Source of the DNA: JBMDXB01 sp048594885
Lineage (GTDB): Bacteria > Acidobacteriota > Vicinamibacteria > Vicinamibacterales > 2-12-FULL-66-21
Assembly (NCBI GenBank): GCA_048594885.1
Contig: JBMDXB010000027.1
Span: 106,113 to 170,112 of the forward strand
Reading direction: 5' to 3'
DNA length: 64,000 nt
This document shows positions 53,572 through 61,469 of the stretch, piece by piece. The number at the start of each line of letters is the position of its first letter. Position 1 is the stretch's first letter. The notes under the pieces are model-generated. The model searched no databases, was not told the origin of the DNA, and saw only the letters and a list, made by a program, of their open reading frames with translations. The position numbers and the translations under genes were made by a program.

Positions 53572-53644
53572 GAGCTGGCCCTCCCCCTTCTTGTCATCCG
53601 GCCAGTGTACGCGATGGCCGCCCGGACCCGTCGCAGAGGAAAGT

Positions 53645-53679
53645 GCTAAATTTTTAGCCTTATGCTATTTTCTTAGCAT
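53645..53679. promoter_or_regulatory. Two adjacent dyads: probable BlaI operators
   Basis: GCTAAATTTTTAGC (53645-53658) and ATGCTATTTTCTTAGCAT (53662-53679) are inverted repeats with related half-sites (TGCTA/TAGCA, GCTAAA/TTTAGC). They lie 40 bp before the BlaI-type gene. BlaI/MecI repressors bind such dyads in their own promoters. Confidence 0.75.
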
Positions 53680-53719
53680 CCTTTTCCGTGGCGCGACGTC
53701 TAACCCTCACGGAGCCGAT

Positions 53720-54109
53720 ATGGGCCGGAAACCTCCGCTCGACCTCAGCCGCCGCGAGCGGCAGATCATGGAGAGCCTCTACGCCGGCGGGCGCGCGACC
53801 GCCGCTGAAATCCTGGCCGCGTTGCCGGATCCGCCGAGCTACTCGGCGGTCCGGGCAATGCTGAGAATTCTCGAAGAAAAGGGGCACGTCCGCCACGAGC
53901 AGGACGGGGCGCGCTACGTCTACCTCCCCACCGTCGGAAGAGACAAAGCGAAGCGGTCGGCGCTGCGGCACGTGCTGCAGACGTTCTTCGACGGGTCGGC
54001 GGAGCAGGCCATTTCGGCGTTGCTGGACGAGCCGTCGACGAAGCTGTCCGAAGCGGAGCTCGATCGCCTCGCGCGACTGATCGAGCGCGCTCGGGGGGCG
54101 GGGGCGTGA
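53720..54109 (+). CDS. BlaI/MecI-family winged-helix repressor
   Basis: The 129-aa protein starts at an ATG after GGAG. It reads LSRRERQIMESLYAGGRATAAEILAALPDPPSYSAVRAMLRILEEKGHVRHEQDGARYVYLPTV, the winged-helix of BlaI-type repressors, followed by the helical dimerisation tail (LQTFFDGSAEQAISALLDE). It should repress its own operon at the dyads upstream until cleaved. The stop overlaps the GTG of the M56 gene by 4 nt. Confidence 0.92.
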   Translation: MGRKPPLDLSRRERQIMESLYAGGRATAAEILAALPDPPSYSAVRAMLRILEEKGHVRHEQDGARYVYLPTVGRDKAKRSALRHVLQTFFDGSAEQAISALLDEPSTKLSEAELDRLARLIERARGAGA

Positions 54110-55812
54110 CGATGCTGGAGACAGCAGACCTCGTCGTCAAGGCGACCGTGCTGCTGGCGGCAGCCGCAGCCGTGTCCACACTCATGCGGCGAGCGCCTGC
54201 CGCGTCGCGCCACGTGGTCTGGACCGTGGCGCTTCTGAGCGTGCTGCTGCTGCCAGCCGTCTCGCTGCTGCTTCCGCGCTGGCAACTCGCGCTGGTCACC
54301 GTCAGCCCCGACGAGCCGGCTGTGGGTTCGCAAGTCGCGCTCCGCTCGGCGCCGTCGGCGGCGGCTGCATTCGACCTTGCTCCCTCTCCGCGTACCGCGT
54401 CTCCCGCGCTGGAGAATGCGGTCGCGCTGGTGACGGGTGCGCTCCTTCCGTCGTGGCCGGCGCTGCTCGCAGTCCTCTGGAGCGCCGGAGTTCTCGCCGT
54501 CGCCGGACGTCTCGTGCTCGGTCTTGCTGCGGTGTCCCTGCTGTCACGCCGCACCGAAGACGCCGCCAATGCGCCGTGGCTGCCGCGCGCGCGCGAGCTC
54601 GTGTCTCATCTCGGCATCGCGGCGCGTGTGCGCTTCCGCCGCAGCACGCGAGCGAGGATGCCGATGACGTGGGGCCTCACGAGCGCGACGGTCGTCATGC
54701 CGGCGGAGGCGGATGCCTGGCCGGTGGATCGCGTTCGCGTCGTGATCCTGCACGAACTGGCACACGTCAAGCGGCGCGATTGCCTGATCCACGTGATCGC
54801 GCAGGTCGCCTGCGCCGTCTACTGGTTTCACCCGCTCGCGTGGCTCGCGGCGAAGCGGCTGCGAGCGGAGCGCGAACATGCCTGCGACGATCTGGTTCTC
54901 GCTGCGGGCACGTGCGGCAGCGATTACGCGAACCTGTTGCTCGACCTCGCGCGCGTGACCAACGGCAGCCGGTTTCCATCACTCCTCGCCGGCGCCACGC
55001 TCGCAATGGCTCACCCTTCTCAACTCGAGGGAAGACTCATGGCTATTCTCGACACGACCATGCCGCGCTCCGGCGCGGGACGATTCCGCACGATCGCCAT
55101 CAGCGTGTTGTTCGCCATCGCGCTGGTGCCTCTGGCATCGATGCAGCCTTGGGCCTACGAGGCCCCGGGCGCGGCGGCCACACCGCAGTCTTCGCAGCCG
55201 CGTCAAGCGGCACCGGCACCTGATGCGCGTCAATCCAGCAGCGGCGCTCTCGCTGGTGTTCCCGGTGGAATCCCCGGAGGCGTCCGTGGGGGTGTGCCCG
55301 GCGGCACTCCGGGAGCGATCCAGGGCGGCGTCGTCGGCGGAGTCGAGCAGGCCGCTGTGATCGTCGACCCGACACCGCGCTGGAATCCAAGTCTGCACGC
55401 GAAGCTGGTCTTCGAACGGGAGCGGAAGCCTGCGGACCCGAAGGTCATCGCCGCGCTGACAGCCGCGCTGAAGGACACCGACGCCGACGTGCGCGCAACC
55501 GTGCTGGCATCGCTCGTTGAACTCCGGGATCCCGCCATATTTCAGCCGCTCGTGCAGGCGCTGTCGGATGCGGCGGCCGACGTTCGGAAGCAGGCGGCGT
55601 TCGGCCTCGGCCAGATGCGCGACAAGCGCGCATTCGAACCGCTGCTCGCCGCGCTGAAGGACAAGGATGCGGACGTGCGTACACAGGCGGCCTTCGCACT
55701 GGGACAGCTCGGCGATCCGCGCGCGATTGATGCGCTGACCGCCGCGCTCAAGGATCCCAGCGCGGACGTGAGGAAGGTCGCCGCGTTCGCGCTCGTGGAA
55801 CTCGCCCGCTGA
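54106..55812 (+). CDS. BlaR1-like M56 membrane metalloprotease with C-terminal HEAT repeats
   Basis: The 568-aa protein has N-terminal transmembrane helices, the M56 zinc site HELAH (216-220) and EREHACDD (255-262), and a further helix (TIAISVLFAIALVPLASM). A Gly/Pro-rich linker (VPGGIPGGVRGGVPGG) then leads to HEAT-like repeats (residues of about 430-568): LKDTDADVRATVLASLVELRDPAIFQPLVQAL and three more units. The penicillin-binding sensor of true BlaR1 is absent. It should cleave the BlaI repressor upon a signal received by the HEAT domain, which is an inference. Confidence 0.9.
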   Translation: MTMLETADLVVKATVLLAAAAAVSTLMRRAPAASRHVVWTVALLSVLLLPAVSLLLPRWQLALVTVSPDEPAVGSQVALRSAPSAAAAFDLAPSPRTASPALENAVALVTGALLPSWPALLAVLWSAGVLAVAGRLVLGLAAVSLLSRRTEDAANAPWLPRARELVSHLGIAARVRFRRSTRARMPMTWGLTSATVVMPAEADAWPVDRVRVVILHELAHVKRRDCLIHVIAQVACAVYWFHPLAWLAAKRLRAEREHACDDLVLAAGTCGSDYANLLLDLARVTNGSRFPSLLAGATLAMAHPSQLEGRLMAILDTTMPRSGAGRFRTIAISVLFAIALVPLASMQPWAYEAPGAAATPQSSQPRQAAPAPDARQSSSGALAGVPGGIPGGVRGGVPGGTPGAIQGGVVGGVEQAAVIVDPTPRWNPSLHAKLVFERERKPADPKVIAALTAALKDTDADVRATVLASLVELRDPAIFQPLVQALSDAAADVRKQAAFGLGQMRDKRAFEPLLAALKDKDADVRTQAAFALGQLGDPRAIDALTAALKDPSADVRKVAAFALVELAR

Positions 55813-55815
55813 ACG

Positions 55816-58227
55816 ATGCACGCGCTCCTTCACGACCTCCGTCACGGCGTGCGCCTCCTGCGGCGCGCTCCCGGTTTCTCCGCTGTCGCCGTCGCCGCGC
55901 TCGCCATCGGCATCGGCGCGAACACGGCGATGTTCAGCGTCATCAACGCGCTGCTCATCCAGCCGCTCCCCTATCCGGACGCCGATCGCCTCGCCATCGT
56001 GTGGGAGCACAACATCCCGCGCGACAACCGGTCGAACGTGGTCTCACCGGGCAATTTCATTCACTGGCGCGAGATGAACGGCGCCTTCGAGGATCTCGCC
56101 GCCGTCAGCATGACGCTGCCGATGACATTGACGGCCGGCGGCGAGCCCGAGGAGCTGCGGGCGCAGCTCGTCACCACGGGCTTCTTCCCGATCCTGCAGG
56201 TCCAGCCGGCCCTCGGCCGCGTGTTCACGTCCGAGGAGAATCAGCCGGGCAGCCGTGTCGTCGTGATCAGTGATCGCCTGTGGAGGCGTCGCTTCAACGG
56301 CGACCCGTCCATCATCCAGCGTTCAATCACCCTGCAAGGCCTGCCGAACACGGTCGTCGGCGTGATGCCACCGGGCTTCTCGTTTCTCGATCGCACCGTG
56401 GACGTGTGGACACCGGTCGGCCTTCCCGCGTCGGCGCGTACACCGCGAGGACGCAGCCTGACGGTCGTTGGACGGCTCGAGCCGAACACGTCCGTCGAAT
56501 CCGCACAGCGCGAAATGACGCGGGTGCACGCCGAGTTGACGCGAATGTTCCCTGACTTCAACACCGGCTGGACGGCGCGCGTCGTGCCCCTCCGGGAGCA
56601 GCTCACGGGTGACGTCCGGCCGGCGCTGCTCGTGCTGCTCGGCGCCGTTGCGTTCGTGTTAATGATCGCTTGTGCGAATGTCGCGAATCTGCTGCTCGCG
56701 CGCGCAACGTCGCGCCAACGCGAGCTCGCGGTGCGCGCGGCGCTCGGTGCCGGCCGCGGACGTCTCCTCCGGCAGATGCTCGCTGAAAGCGCCGTCCTTG
56801 CGGTTGCCGGAGGCGCCGCCGGTCTCGCGCTCGCGTGGTGGGCGCTGCATCTCGTTCGCCTCGGCGTTGCCGACCGCTTGCCCATTCAGCGGCTCGACAC
56901 GGTGGATATCGATCTGCCGGTGCTCGGCTACACCCTCGCGGCCACGATCGTCAGCGGCATCGTCTTCGGGCTGGCGCCGGCACTGACCGCGTCGGGGACG
57001 AACCTGCAGTCGCCGCTCAAGGAGGGCGGACGCACCGGCACCGGCCGCGGCGCGCGGGCGCGGAACGCCTTCGTCGTCATCGAGATCGCGGTGGCGCTCG
57101 TGCTGCTCGCCGGCGCCGGGTTGCTCGTTCGCAGCTTCGGCAGACTCCTTGCCGTCGATCGCGGCTTCGATACCGAACGCACGGTGACGATGCGCGTGTC
57201 GCTGCCGATGTCGCGGTACGGCGAGACCGCGCAGCGCGTGCAGTTCTACCAGCGGCTCTTCGAGCGCATCGATACGTTGCCAGGCGTGCGGACGTCCGGC
57301 GGGGTCAGCTTCCTGCCGCTCACCGGTCTCGGCGCGGCGACCCGGTTCGAGGTCATCGGGAGGCCCGCCCCGCCCCCTGGCGCCGGTGCACCCGTATGTG
57401 ACGTTCGCGTCTTCGCACACAAGTACCTCGAGACGCTTGGCGTGCCGCTCGTGCGCGGCCGTCTGTTCGTCGAGCACGACGCCGCGGACGCCGGTGGACG
57501 CATCGTCATCAACGAGAAGCTCGCGACGCAATACTTCCCCGGCGAAGATCCGATCGGCAAGCGCATTCGCGTCAACTGGAACGACCCTCGCGAAGACGAG
57601 ATCATCGGCGTCGTCGGCGACGTCCGGCACAATCTCGAAGTCGAGCCGCGGGCGACGATCTACTGGCCGTACGCGCGGTTCGCGTATCCGTCGATGACGC
57701 TGACGGTGAATTCAGCGCTCGACGCCGCTTCTGTTGGTCGATCCGTCACCGCCATCGTCCGCGAGCTCGATCCGCAGCTCGCCGTCGCCGACGTTCGGAC
57801 CATGGACGACGTCGTGTCTGCCTCGGTCGCCCAGCGGCGGGTGACGATGATGTTGCTGGCGATCTTCGCGGGAGTGGCGCTGCTGCTCGCAGCCGTCGGC
57901 ATCTACGGCGTCATCGCCTACAGCGTGACGCAGCGGACGCAGGAGATCGGCATCCGCCTCGCGCTCGGCGCGCAGCGCGGCAACGTTCTGCGATTGGTCG
58001 TCGGTCAGGCTCTCCTCCTGACATTCGTCGGTGTCGCAATCGGCGCCGCCGGCGCCTTCGGGCTGACCCGGCTCATGGAAGGGCTGCTCTTCGACACTCG
58101 CGCGGCCGATCCGCTGACTTTCGTCGTCGTTTCGCTGATCCTCGCCGCCGTTGCCGTGCTGGCCGCCTACGTCCCCGGCCGCCGCGCAACGCGGGTGGAT
58201 CCAGTGATCGCCCTGCGCTCCGAATAG
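55816..58227 (+). CDS. MacB-like ABC transporter permease without ATPase (acidobacterial orphan permease type)
   Basis: The 803-aa protein follows the M56 gene by 3 bp. It has two copies of the MacB unit: N-terminal helix and periplasmic core (LRHGVRLLRRAPGFSAVAVAALAIGIGANTAMFSVINALL, LQGLPNTVVGVMPPGF) with FtsX helices (CANVANLLLARATSRQRELAVRAALGAGRGRLLRQMLAES), and again NAFVVIEIAVALVLLAGAGLLVRSF to YSVTQRTQEIGIRLALGAQRG and the end YVPGRRATRVDPVIALR. No ABC ATPase gene is adjacent. Such orphan permeases are abundant in Acidobacteriota; the substrate is unknown. Confidence 0.93.
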   Translation: MHALLHDLRHGVRLLRRAPGFSAVAVAALAIGIGANTAMFSVINALLIQPLPYPDADRLAIVWEHNIPRDNRSNVVSPGNFIHWREMNGAFEDLAAVSMTLPMTLTAGGEPEELRAQLVTTGFFPILQVQPALGRVFTSEENQPGSRVVVISDRLWRRRFNGDPSIIQRSITLQGLPNTVVGVMPPGFSFLDRTVDVWTPVGLPASARTPRGRSLTVVGRLEPNTSVESAQREMTRVHAELTRMFPDFNTGWTARVVPLREQLTGDVRPALLVLLGAVAFVLMIACANVANLLLARATSRQRELAVRAALGAGRGRLLRQMLAESAVLAVAGGAAGLALAWWALHLVRLGVADRLPIQRLDTVDIDLPVLGYTLAATIVSGIVFGLAPALTASGTNLQSPLKEGGRTGTGRGARARNAFVVIEIAVALVLLAGAGLLVRSFGRLLAVDRGFDTERTVTMRVSLPMSRYGETAQRVQFYQRLFERIDTLPGVRTSGGVSFLPLTGLGAATRFEVIGRPAPPPGAGAPVCDVRVFAHKYLETLGVPLVRGRLFVEHDAADAGGRIVINEKLATQYFPGEDPIGKRIRVNWNDPREDEIIGVVGDVRHNLEVEPRATIYWPYARFAYPSMTLTVNSALDAASVGRSVTAIVRELDPQLAVADVRTMDDVVSASVAQRRVTMMLLAIFAGVALLLAAVGIYGVIAYSVTQRTQEIGIRLALGAQRGNVLRLVVGQALLLTFVGVAIGAAGAFGLTRLMEGLLFDTRAADPLTFVVVSLILAAVAVLAAYVPGRRATRVDPVIALRSE

Positions 58228-58276
58228 GGGTCAGGTCTTGAATTGACACATTTTTCAAGATTCAAGACCTGACCCC
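58227..58276. repeat. REP-like palindrome (copy 2) abutting a stop codon
   Basis: GGGGTCAGGTCTTGAAT and ATTCAAGACCTGACCCC flank 16 bp. The first G is the last base of the permease TAG stop. It is half the size of the copy at 46488 but has the same 17-bp arms. As a hairpin it could also end the BlaI operon transcript. Confidence 0.85.
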
Positions 58277-58285
58277 TTCCGCTGT

Positions 58286-58291
58286 TACGAT
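58286..58291 (+). promoter_or_regulatory. -10 box TACGAT of the CNNM pair
   Basis: TACGAT lies 8 nt (CGGACAGA) before the ATG at 58300, a leaderless layout, directly after the REP-like palindrome. Confidence 0.45.
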
Positions 58292-58299
58292 CGGACAGA

Positions 58300-59397
58300 A
58301 TGCTGCTGGCCGGGGCGGTCATCGTCCTGCTCATTCTGCTGACGGCGTTATACGTGGCGGCGGAATTTGCCGCCGTGGGCGCCCGCCGCAGCCGGCTGCG
58401 GAGGCTGGCCGAGGACGGCCATCCGCTGGCGGCCCGGATCCTCCCCGTCGTCGACGATCCGCGTGAGCTCGACCGCTACATCGCCGTCTCGCAGATCGGC
58501 ATCACGCTTTCCAGCCTGATTCTCGGCGCCTACGGGCAAGCCACGCTGGCGCCGCGCGTGGCGCCGCTGCTCGAGCGGTTTGCCGCATTCGACGCGCAGA
58601 CCGCCGAATCGACGGCTGCCATCACCGTCCTGCTCGTCCTGACGTTCCTCGCGATGATTCTCGGCGAGCTCGTGCCGAAGTCGATCGCGCTGCGCGATCC
58701 GACGCGGACCGCCATCTTCACCGTTCTGCCGATGCAGTGGTCGCTGAAGCTCTTCTCGCGATCGATTGACATGCTGAACGGCAGCGGCGTGCTCCTCCTC
58801 AAGTTGCTGGGGGCGCAATCGACAGGCCATCGTCACGTGCACTCGCCGGACGAGATCGAGCTGCTGATCGCGGAGAGCCGCGACGGCGGCCTGCTCGAGC
58901 CCGAGGAACAGGTGCGCCTGCATCGCGCGCTCCGCCTCGGACTTCGGACCGCACGACAGCTGATGGTGCCGCGGGCGCGGCTGTCGGCGATCGACGCGTC
59001 GATGCCGTTCCGGGACGTCCTGCGGTTCGTCGCCGCGAGCCCGTACAGCAGGCTTCCCGTGTATCGCGGATCGCTGGACAACGTCGTCGGGATCCTGCGC
59101 ACGCGCGATCTGACGGTGCGCTGGGCCGAGACGGAGCAATGGACGTCGGTGGTCCCGCTGTTGCGGCCGGTCGTGCGGGTGCCCGACACGATGCCCGCCG
59201 ACCGGCTGCTCGCGTTCCTGCGCGAGAAGCGCAGCCATCAGGCGCTCGTGACCGATCCTACGGGCAGCATCGTCGGGCTCATTACCCTCGAAGACGTGCT
59301 GTCGGAGCTGCTCGGCGGCGTCGGCGACGAGTTCAAGGTATCGCAGACGCGGGCGCCTCGCGCGCAGCCGCGGCCGGGCGCCGAGGACGGGCAATGA
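58300..59397 (+). CDS. CNNM/CorC-HlyC family membrane protein with CBS domains (first of a pair)
   Basis: The 365-aa protein has the DUF21 (CNNM) transmembrane part: LLAGAVIVLLILLTALYVAAEFAAVGARRSRLRRLAEDG, ISQIGITLSSLILGAYGQATLA, LTFLAMILGELVPKSIAL, then two CBS modules (LMVPRARLSAIDASM, SRLPVYRGSLDNVVGILRTRDL, QALVTDPTGSIVGLITLEDVL). Members transport or gate Mg2+ or related cations. The stop overlaps the ATG of a second homologue (ATGA). Confidence 0.9.
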   Translation: MLLAGAVIVLLILLTALYVAAEFAAVGARRSRLRRLAEDGHPLAARILPVVDDPRELDRYIAVSQIGITLSSLILGAYGQATLAPRVAPLLERFAAFDAQTAESTAAITVLLVLTFLAMILGELVPKSIALRDPTRTAIFTVLPMQWSLKLFSRSIDMLNGSGVLLLKLLGAQSTGHRHVHSPDEIELLIAESRDGGLLEPEEQVRLHRALRLGLRTARQLMVPRARLSAIDASMPFRDVLRFVAASPYSRLPVYRGSLDNVVGILRTRDLTVRWAETEQWTSVVPLLRPVVRVPDTMPADRLLAFLREKRSHQALVTDPTGSIVGLITLEDVLSELLGGVGDEFKVSQTRAPRAQPRPGAEDGQ

Positions 59398-60686
59398 TCG
59401 CGTTTCTCATCATCACGGCGCTGATCATCCTCAATGGGCTGTTCGTCGCCGCGGAGTTCGCGATCGTCGGCGCGCCGCGAGCGGCGATCGACGCCCGCGC
59501 GGCGGCCGGCAACAGGCTGGCGCGGCTGGTGCAGAGCGTGCTGCGGGATCAGCGGCGGCAGGATCGCTACATCGCGACGGCGCAGCTCGGCATCACGGTC
59601 GCCAGCCTGGGCCTCGGCATGTACGGCGAGCACGTTCTCGCCGAGTCCGTCTTCCACATGCTCGGCACCAGCGGCGCGCCGGCGTGGCTCGCGTCACATG
59701 CGTTCGCGAGCGTCGTCGCCGTCGGCATCCTCACCTACTTCCACATCGTCGTCGGCGAGATGGTGCCGAAGTCACTGGCGCTGCAGCGCGCCGAGCAGAT
59801 GGCGCTGTGGATCACGCCGCCGATGCTGTGGACGAAGAACATTCTGTTCCCGATCGTTTTCGCGCTGAATGGGCTGGGCAACCTCGTGCTCCGAGCCGTC
59901 GGCATCGATCGCCAGCCGCTGCACGCGGAGCGCTACTACACGCCGGAGGAGCTGCAGCTCATCGTCCAGGAGAGCGAGGAGCTGGGCGCGCTGCGCGCGG
60001 AGTCCGGGCGCATGTTGCAGGAGCTGTTCGAGTTCGGCGACCTCACCGCCGGGCAGGTGATGGTGCCGCGCGTGCGCGTCGCCGGGATCGAAGTCGGCGC
60101 GACACCGGACGAATTGCGGGCGATGCTGCCGCATTCGCCGCACACTCGCTATCCGGTGTATCAGGGCGATCTCGATCGCATCGTCGGGGTGATTCACGTC
60201 AAGGAAGTCCTGCGCGTACTGCTGACGAACGAGACGATCCGCGATGACCACGCGCGGCCCTTACCGATCGTTCCGGAAACTGCGCCGCTCGACGCCGTGC
60301 TGAAGATGATGCGCAGCGAGAACACGCAGATGGTGCTCGTCATCGACGAGCACGGCGGAACGTCCGGCATTGTCACGCTCGAGGATCTGTTCGAGGAGGT
60401 CGTCGGCGAGATCGAGGAGGGTCCGGCAACGTCACCGGCGATGTACACCGACGCTGCGGGTCGGCTGCGCGCGCCGGGCACCATGCGGATCGACGAGCTG
60501 GGACAGGAGTTCGACCTCGATCTCGAGCATCAGGACGTCGACAGCCTGAGTGGTCTCATCCTCACGCTGCTCGGTCGGCCGCCGGCAGTAGGCGACGTCG
60601 TCCGCTATGGACGGCTGGAGCTGGAAGTCACCGCTGTGAAGGGGCACGGCGTGCAGGAATGCGCCGTCAGACTCTTGCCTGGATGA
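59394..60686 (+). CDS. CNNM/CorC-HlyC family membrane protein with CBS and transporter-associated domain
   Basis: The 430-aa second member of the pair has DUF21 helices (MIAFLIITALIILNGLFVAAEFAIVGAPRAAID, IATAQLGITVASLGLGMYGEH, IVVGEMVPKSLAL), two CBS domains (VMVPRVRVAGIEVGATPDELRAMLPHSPHTRYPVYQGDLDRIVGVIHVKEVL, MVLVIDEHGGTSGIVTLEDLFEEVVGEIEE) and a C-terminal CorC_HlyC domain (RIDELGQEFDLDL...DSLSGLILTLLGRPP). The first gene lacks this last domain. Together they may form a heteromer. Confidence 0.92.
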   Translation: MIAFLIITALIILNGLFVAAEFAIVGAPRAAIDARAAAGNRLARLVQSVLRDQRRQDRYIATAQLGITVASLGLGMYGEHVLAESVFHMLGTSGAPAWLASHAFASVVAVGILTYFHIVVGEMVPKSLALQRAEQMALWITPPMLWTKNILFPIVFALNGLGNLVLRAVGIDRQPLHAERYYTPEELQLIVQESEELGALRAESGRMLQELFEFGDLTAGQVMVPRVRVAGIEVGATPDELRAMLPHSPHTRYPVYQGDLDRIVGVIHVKEVLRVLLTNETIRDDHARPLPIVPETAPLDAVLKMMRSENTQMVLVIDEHGGTSGIVTLEDLFEEVVGEIEEGPATSPAMYTDAAGRLRAPGTMRIDELGQEFDLDLEHQDVDSLSGLILTLLGRPPAVGDVVRYGRLELEVTAVKGHGVQECAVRLLPG

Positions 60687-60702
60687 TGTGCCGGCCTGCG
60701 GG

Positions 60703-61461
60703 TCAGGCGGGCAGGAACAAACTGCGCGCGGCCAGCTCCCGGGGATCGAGTCCGGCGGCCTTCGCAAGTGCGAGCTGCCGGGGCGGGAGCCGCGTGGGAA
60801 ACCGCCACTCGTCGGCGCGGCCGCCCGATTCCTCGAATGACGGCCGCCACTCGTCCCACCACCTGGCCATGCGTCGCGCGATCGGCTCGATGACGAGCAC
60901 GCGCGCGCCGTGGCTGTGCGCGCCGAGCAGGCGCTGGAGCAGATCGCCGCGCATGTCGTCAGGCAGCTCGTTGACGGTATACGCCGCAAGGACTCCCGTG
61001 CCGGGCGTGGCGCGGACGGTCGCACGCGAGATGTCGCGCTGCGCCGCGTGGCCGTCAATCCCGAGTTGACGATATGTCCAGTTCGCCTCGGCCACGGTCC
61101 ACGGGTTCCGGTCGAAGCCCGTCACGCGGCAGCCGGGCGAGGCCAGCGCCCACGCCGCGCCAGCGGATCCGGTTCCGCATCCGAGGTCGATCACCTGACG
61201 AAGCCCTTTCGCGGGTTCCGGCAGCGCGGCAACGATCGCCTGCGTGACGAAGAAGTGGACAGGCGCGTAGAAGAGCGCAAATGCCGCGCGCTTGCCTGCG
61301 CTGTCGAGCGCGCCGCCTGACGCGAGTTTGCCGCGCCGCTCGACGTAGCACGACGAGAGCGCACGCAGTGCGCGGGCAACCTCCGGCGGCGTGAGATCGG
61401 CGAGGTGCCGCTCGTCGAGGGCTGCGAGCCACGAGGCGCTGGCGTCAGGAGGCAGTATCAT
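60703..61461 (-). CDS. Class I SAM-dependent methyltransferase
   Basis: The 252-aa protein contains the SAM-binding motif I VIDLGCGTGSAGAAWALA and a following acidic loop TGFDRNPW, with NEL at the position of motif IV (AAYTVNELPDD). The N-terminal region (YVERRGKLASGGALDSAGKRAAFALFYAPVHFFVTQAIVAAL) resembles Rsm22-like rRNA methyltransferase relatives, but this is weak. The substrate is unknown. Its ATG is only 8 bp from the divergent start of the GT39-like gene, so there is no room for separate leaders. Confidence 0.8.
   Translation of the reverse strand: MILPPDASASWLAALDERHLADLTPPEVARALRALSSCYVERRGKLASGGALDSAGKRAAFALFYAPVHFFVTQAIVAALPEPAKGLRQVIDLGCGTGSAGAAWALASPGCRVTGFDRNPWTVAEANWTYRQLGIDGHAAQRDISRATVRATPGTGVLAAYTVNELPDDMRGDLLQRLLGAHSHGARVLVIEPIARRMARWWDEWRPSFEESGGRADEWRFPTRLPPRQLALAKAAGLDPRELAARSLFLPA
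61456..61461 (+). promoter_or_regulatory. -10 box TATCAT inside the opposite gene's start
   Basis: TATCAT overlaps the complement of the methyltransferase ATG and lies 8 nt (CTTTCGCC) before the GTG at 61470, a leaderless layout. Confidence 0.5.
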
Positions 61462-61469
61462 CTTTCGCC

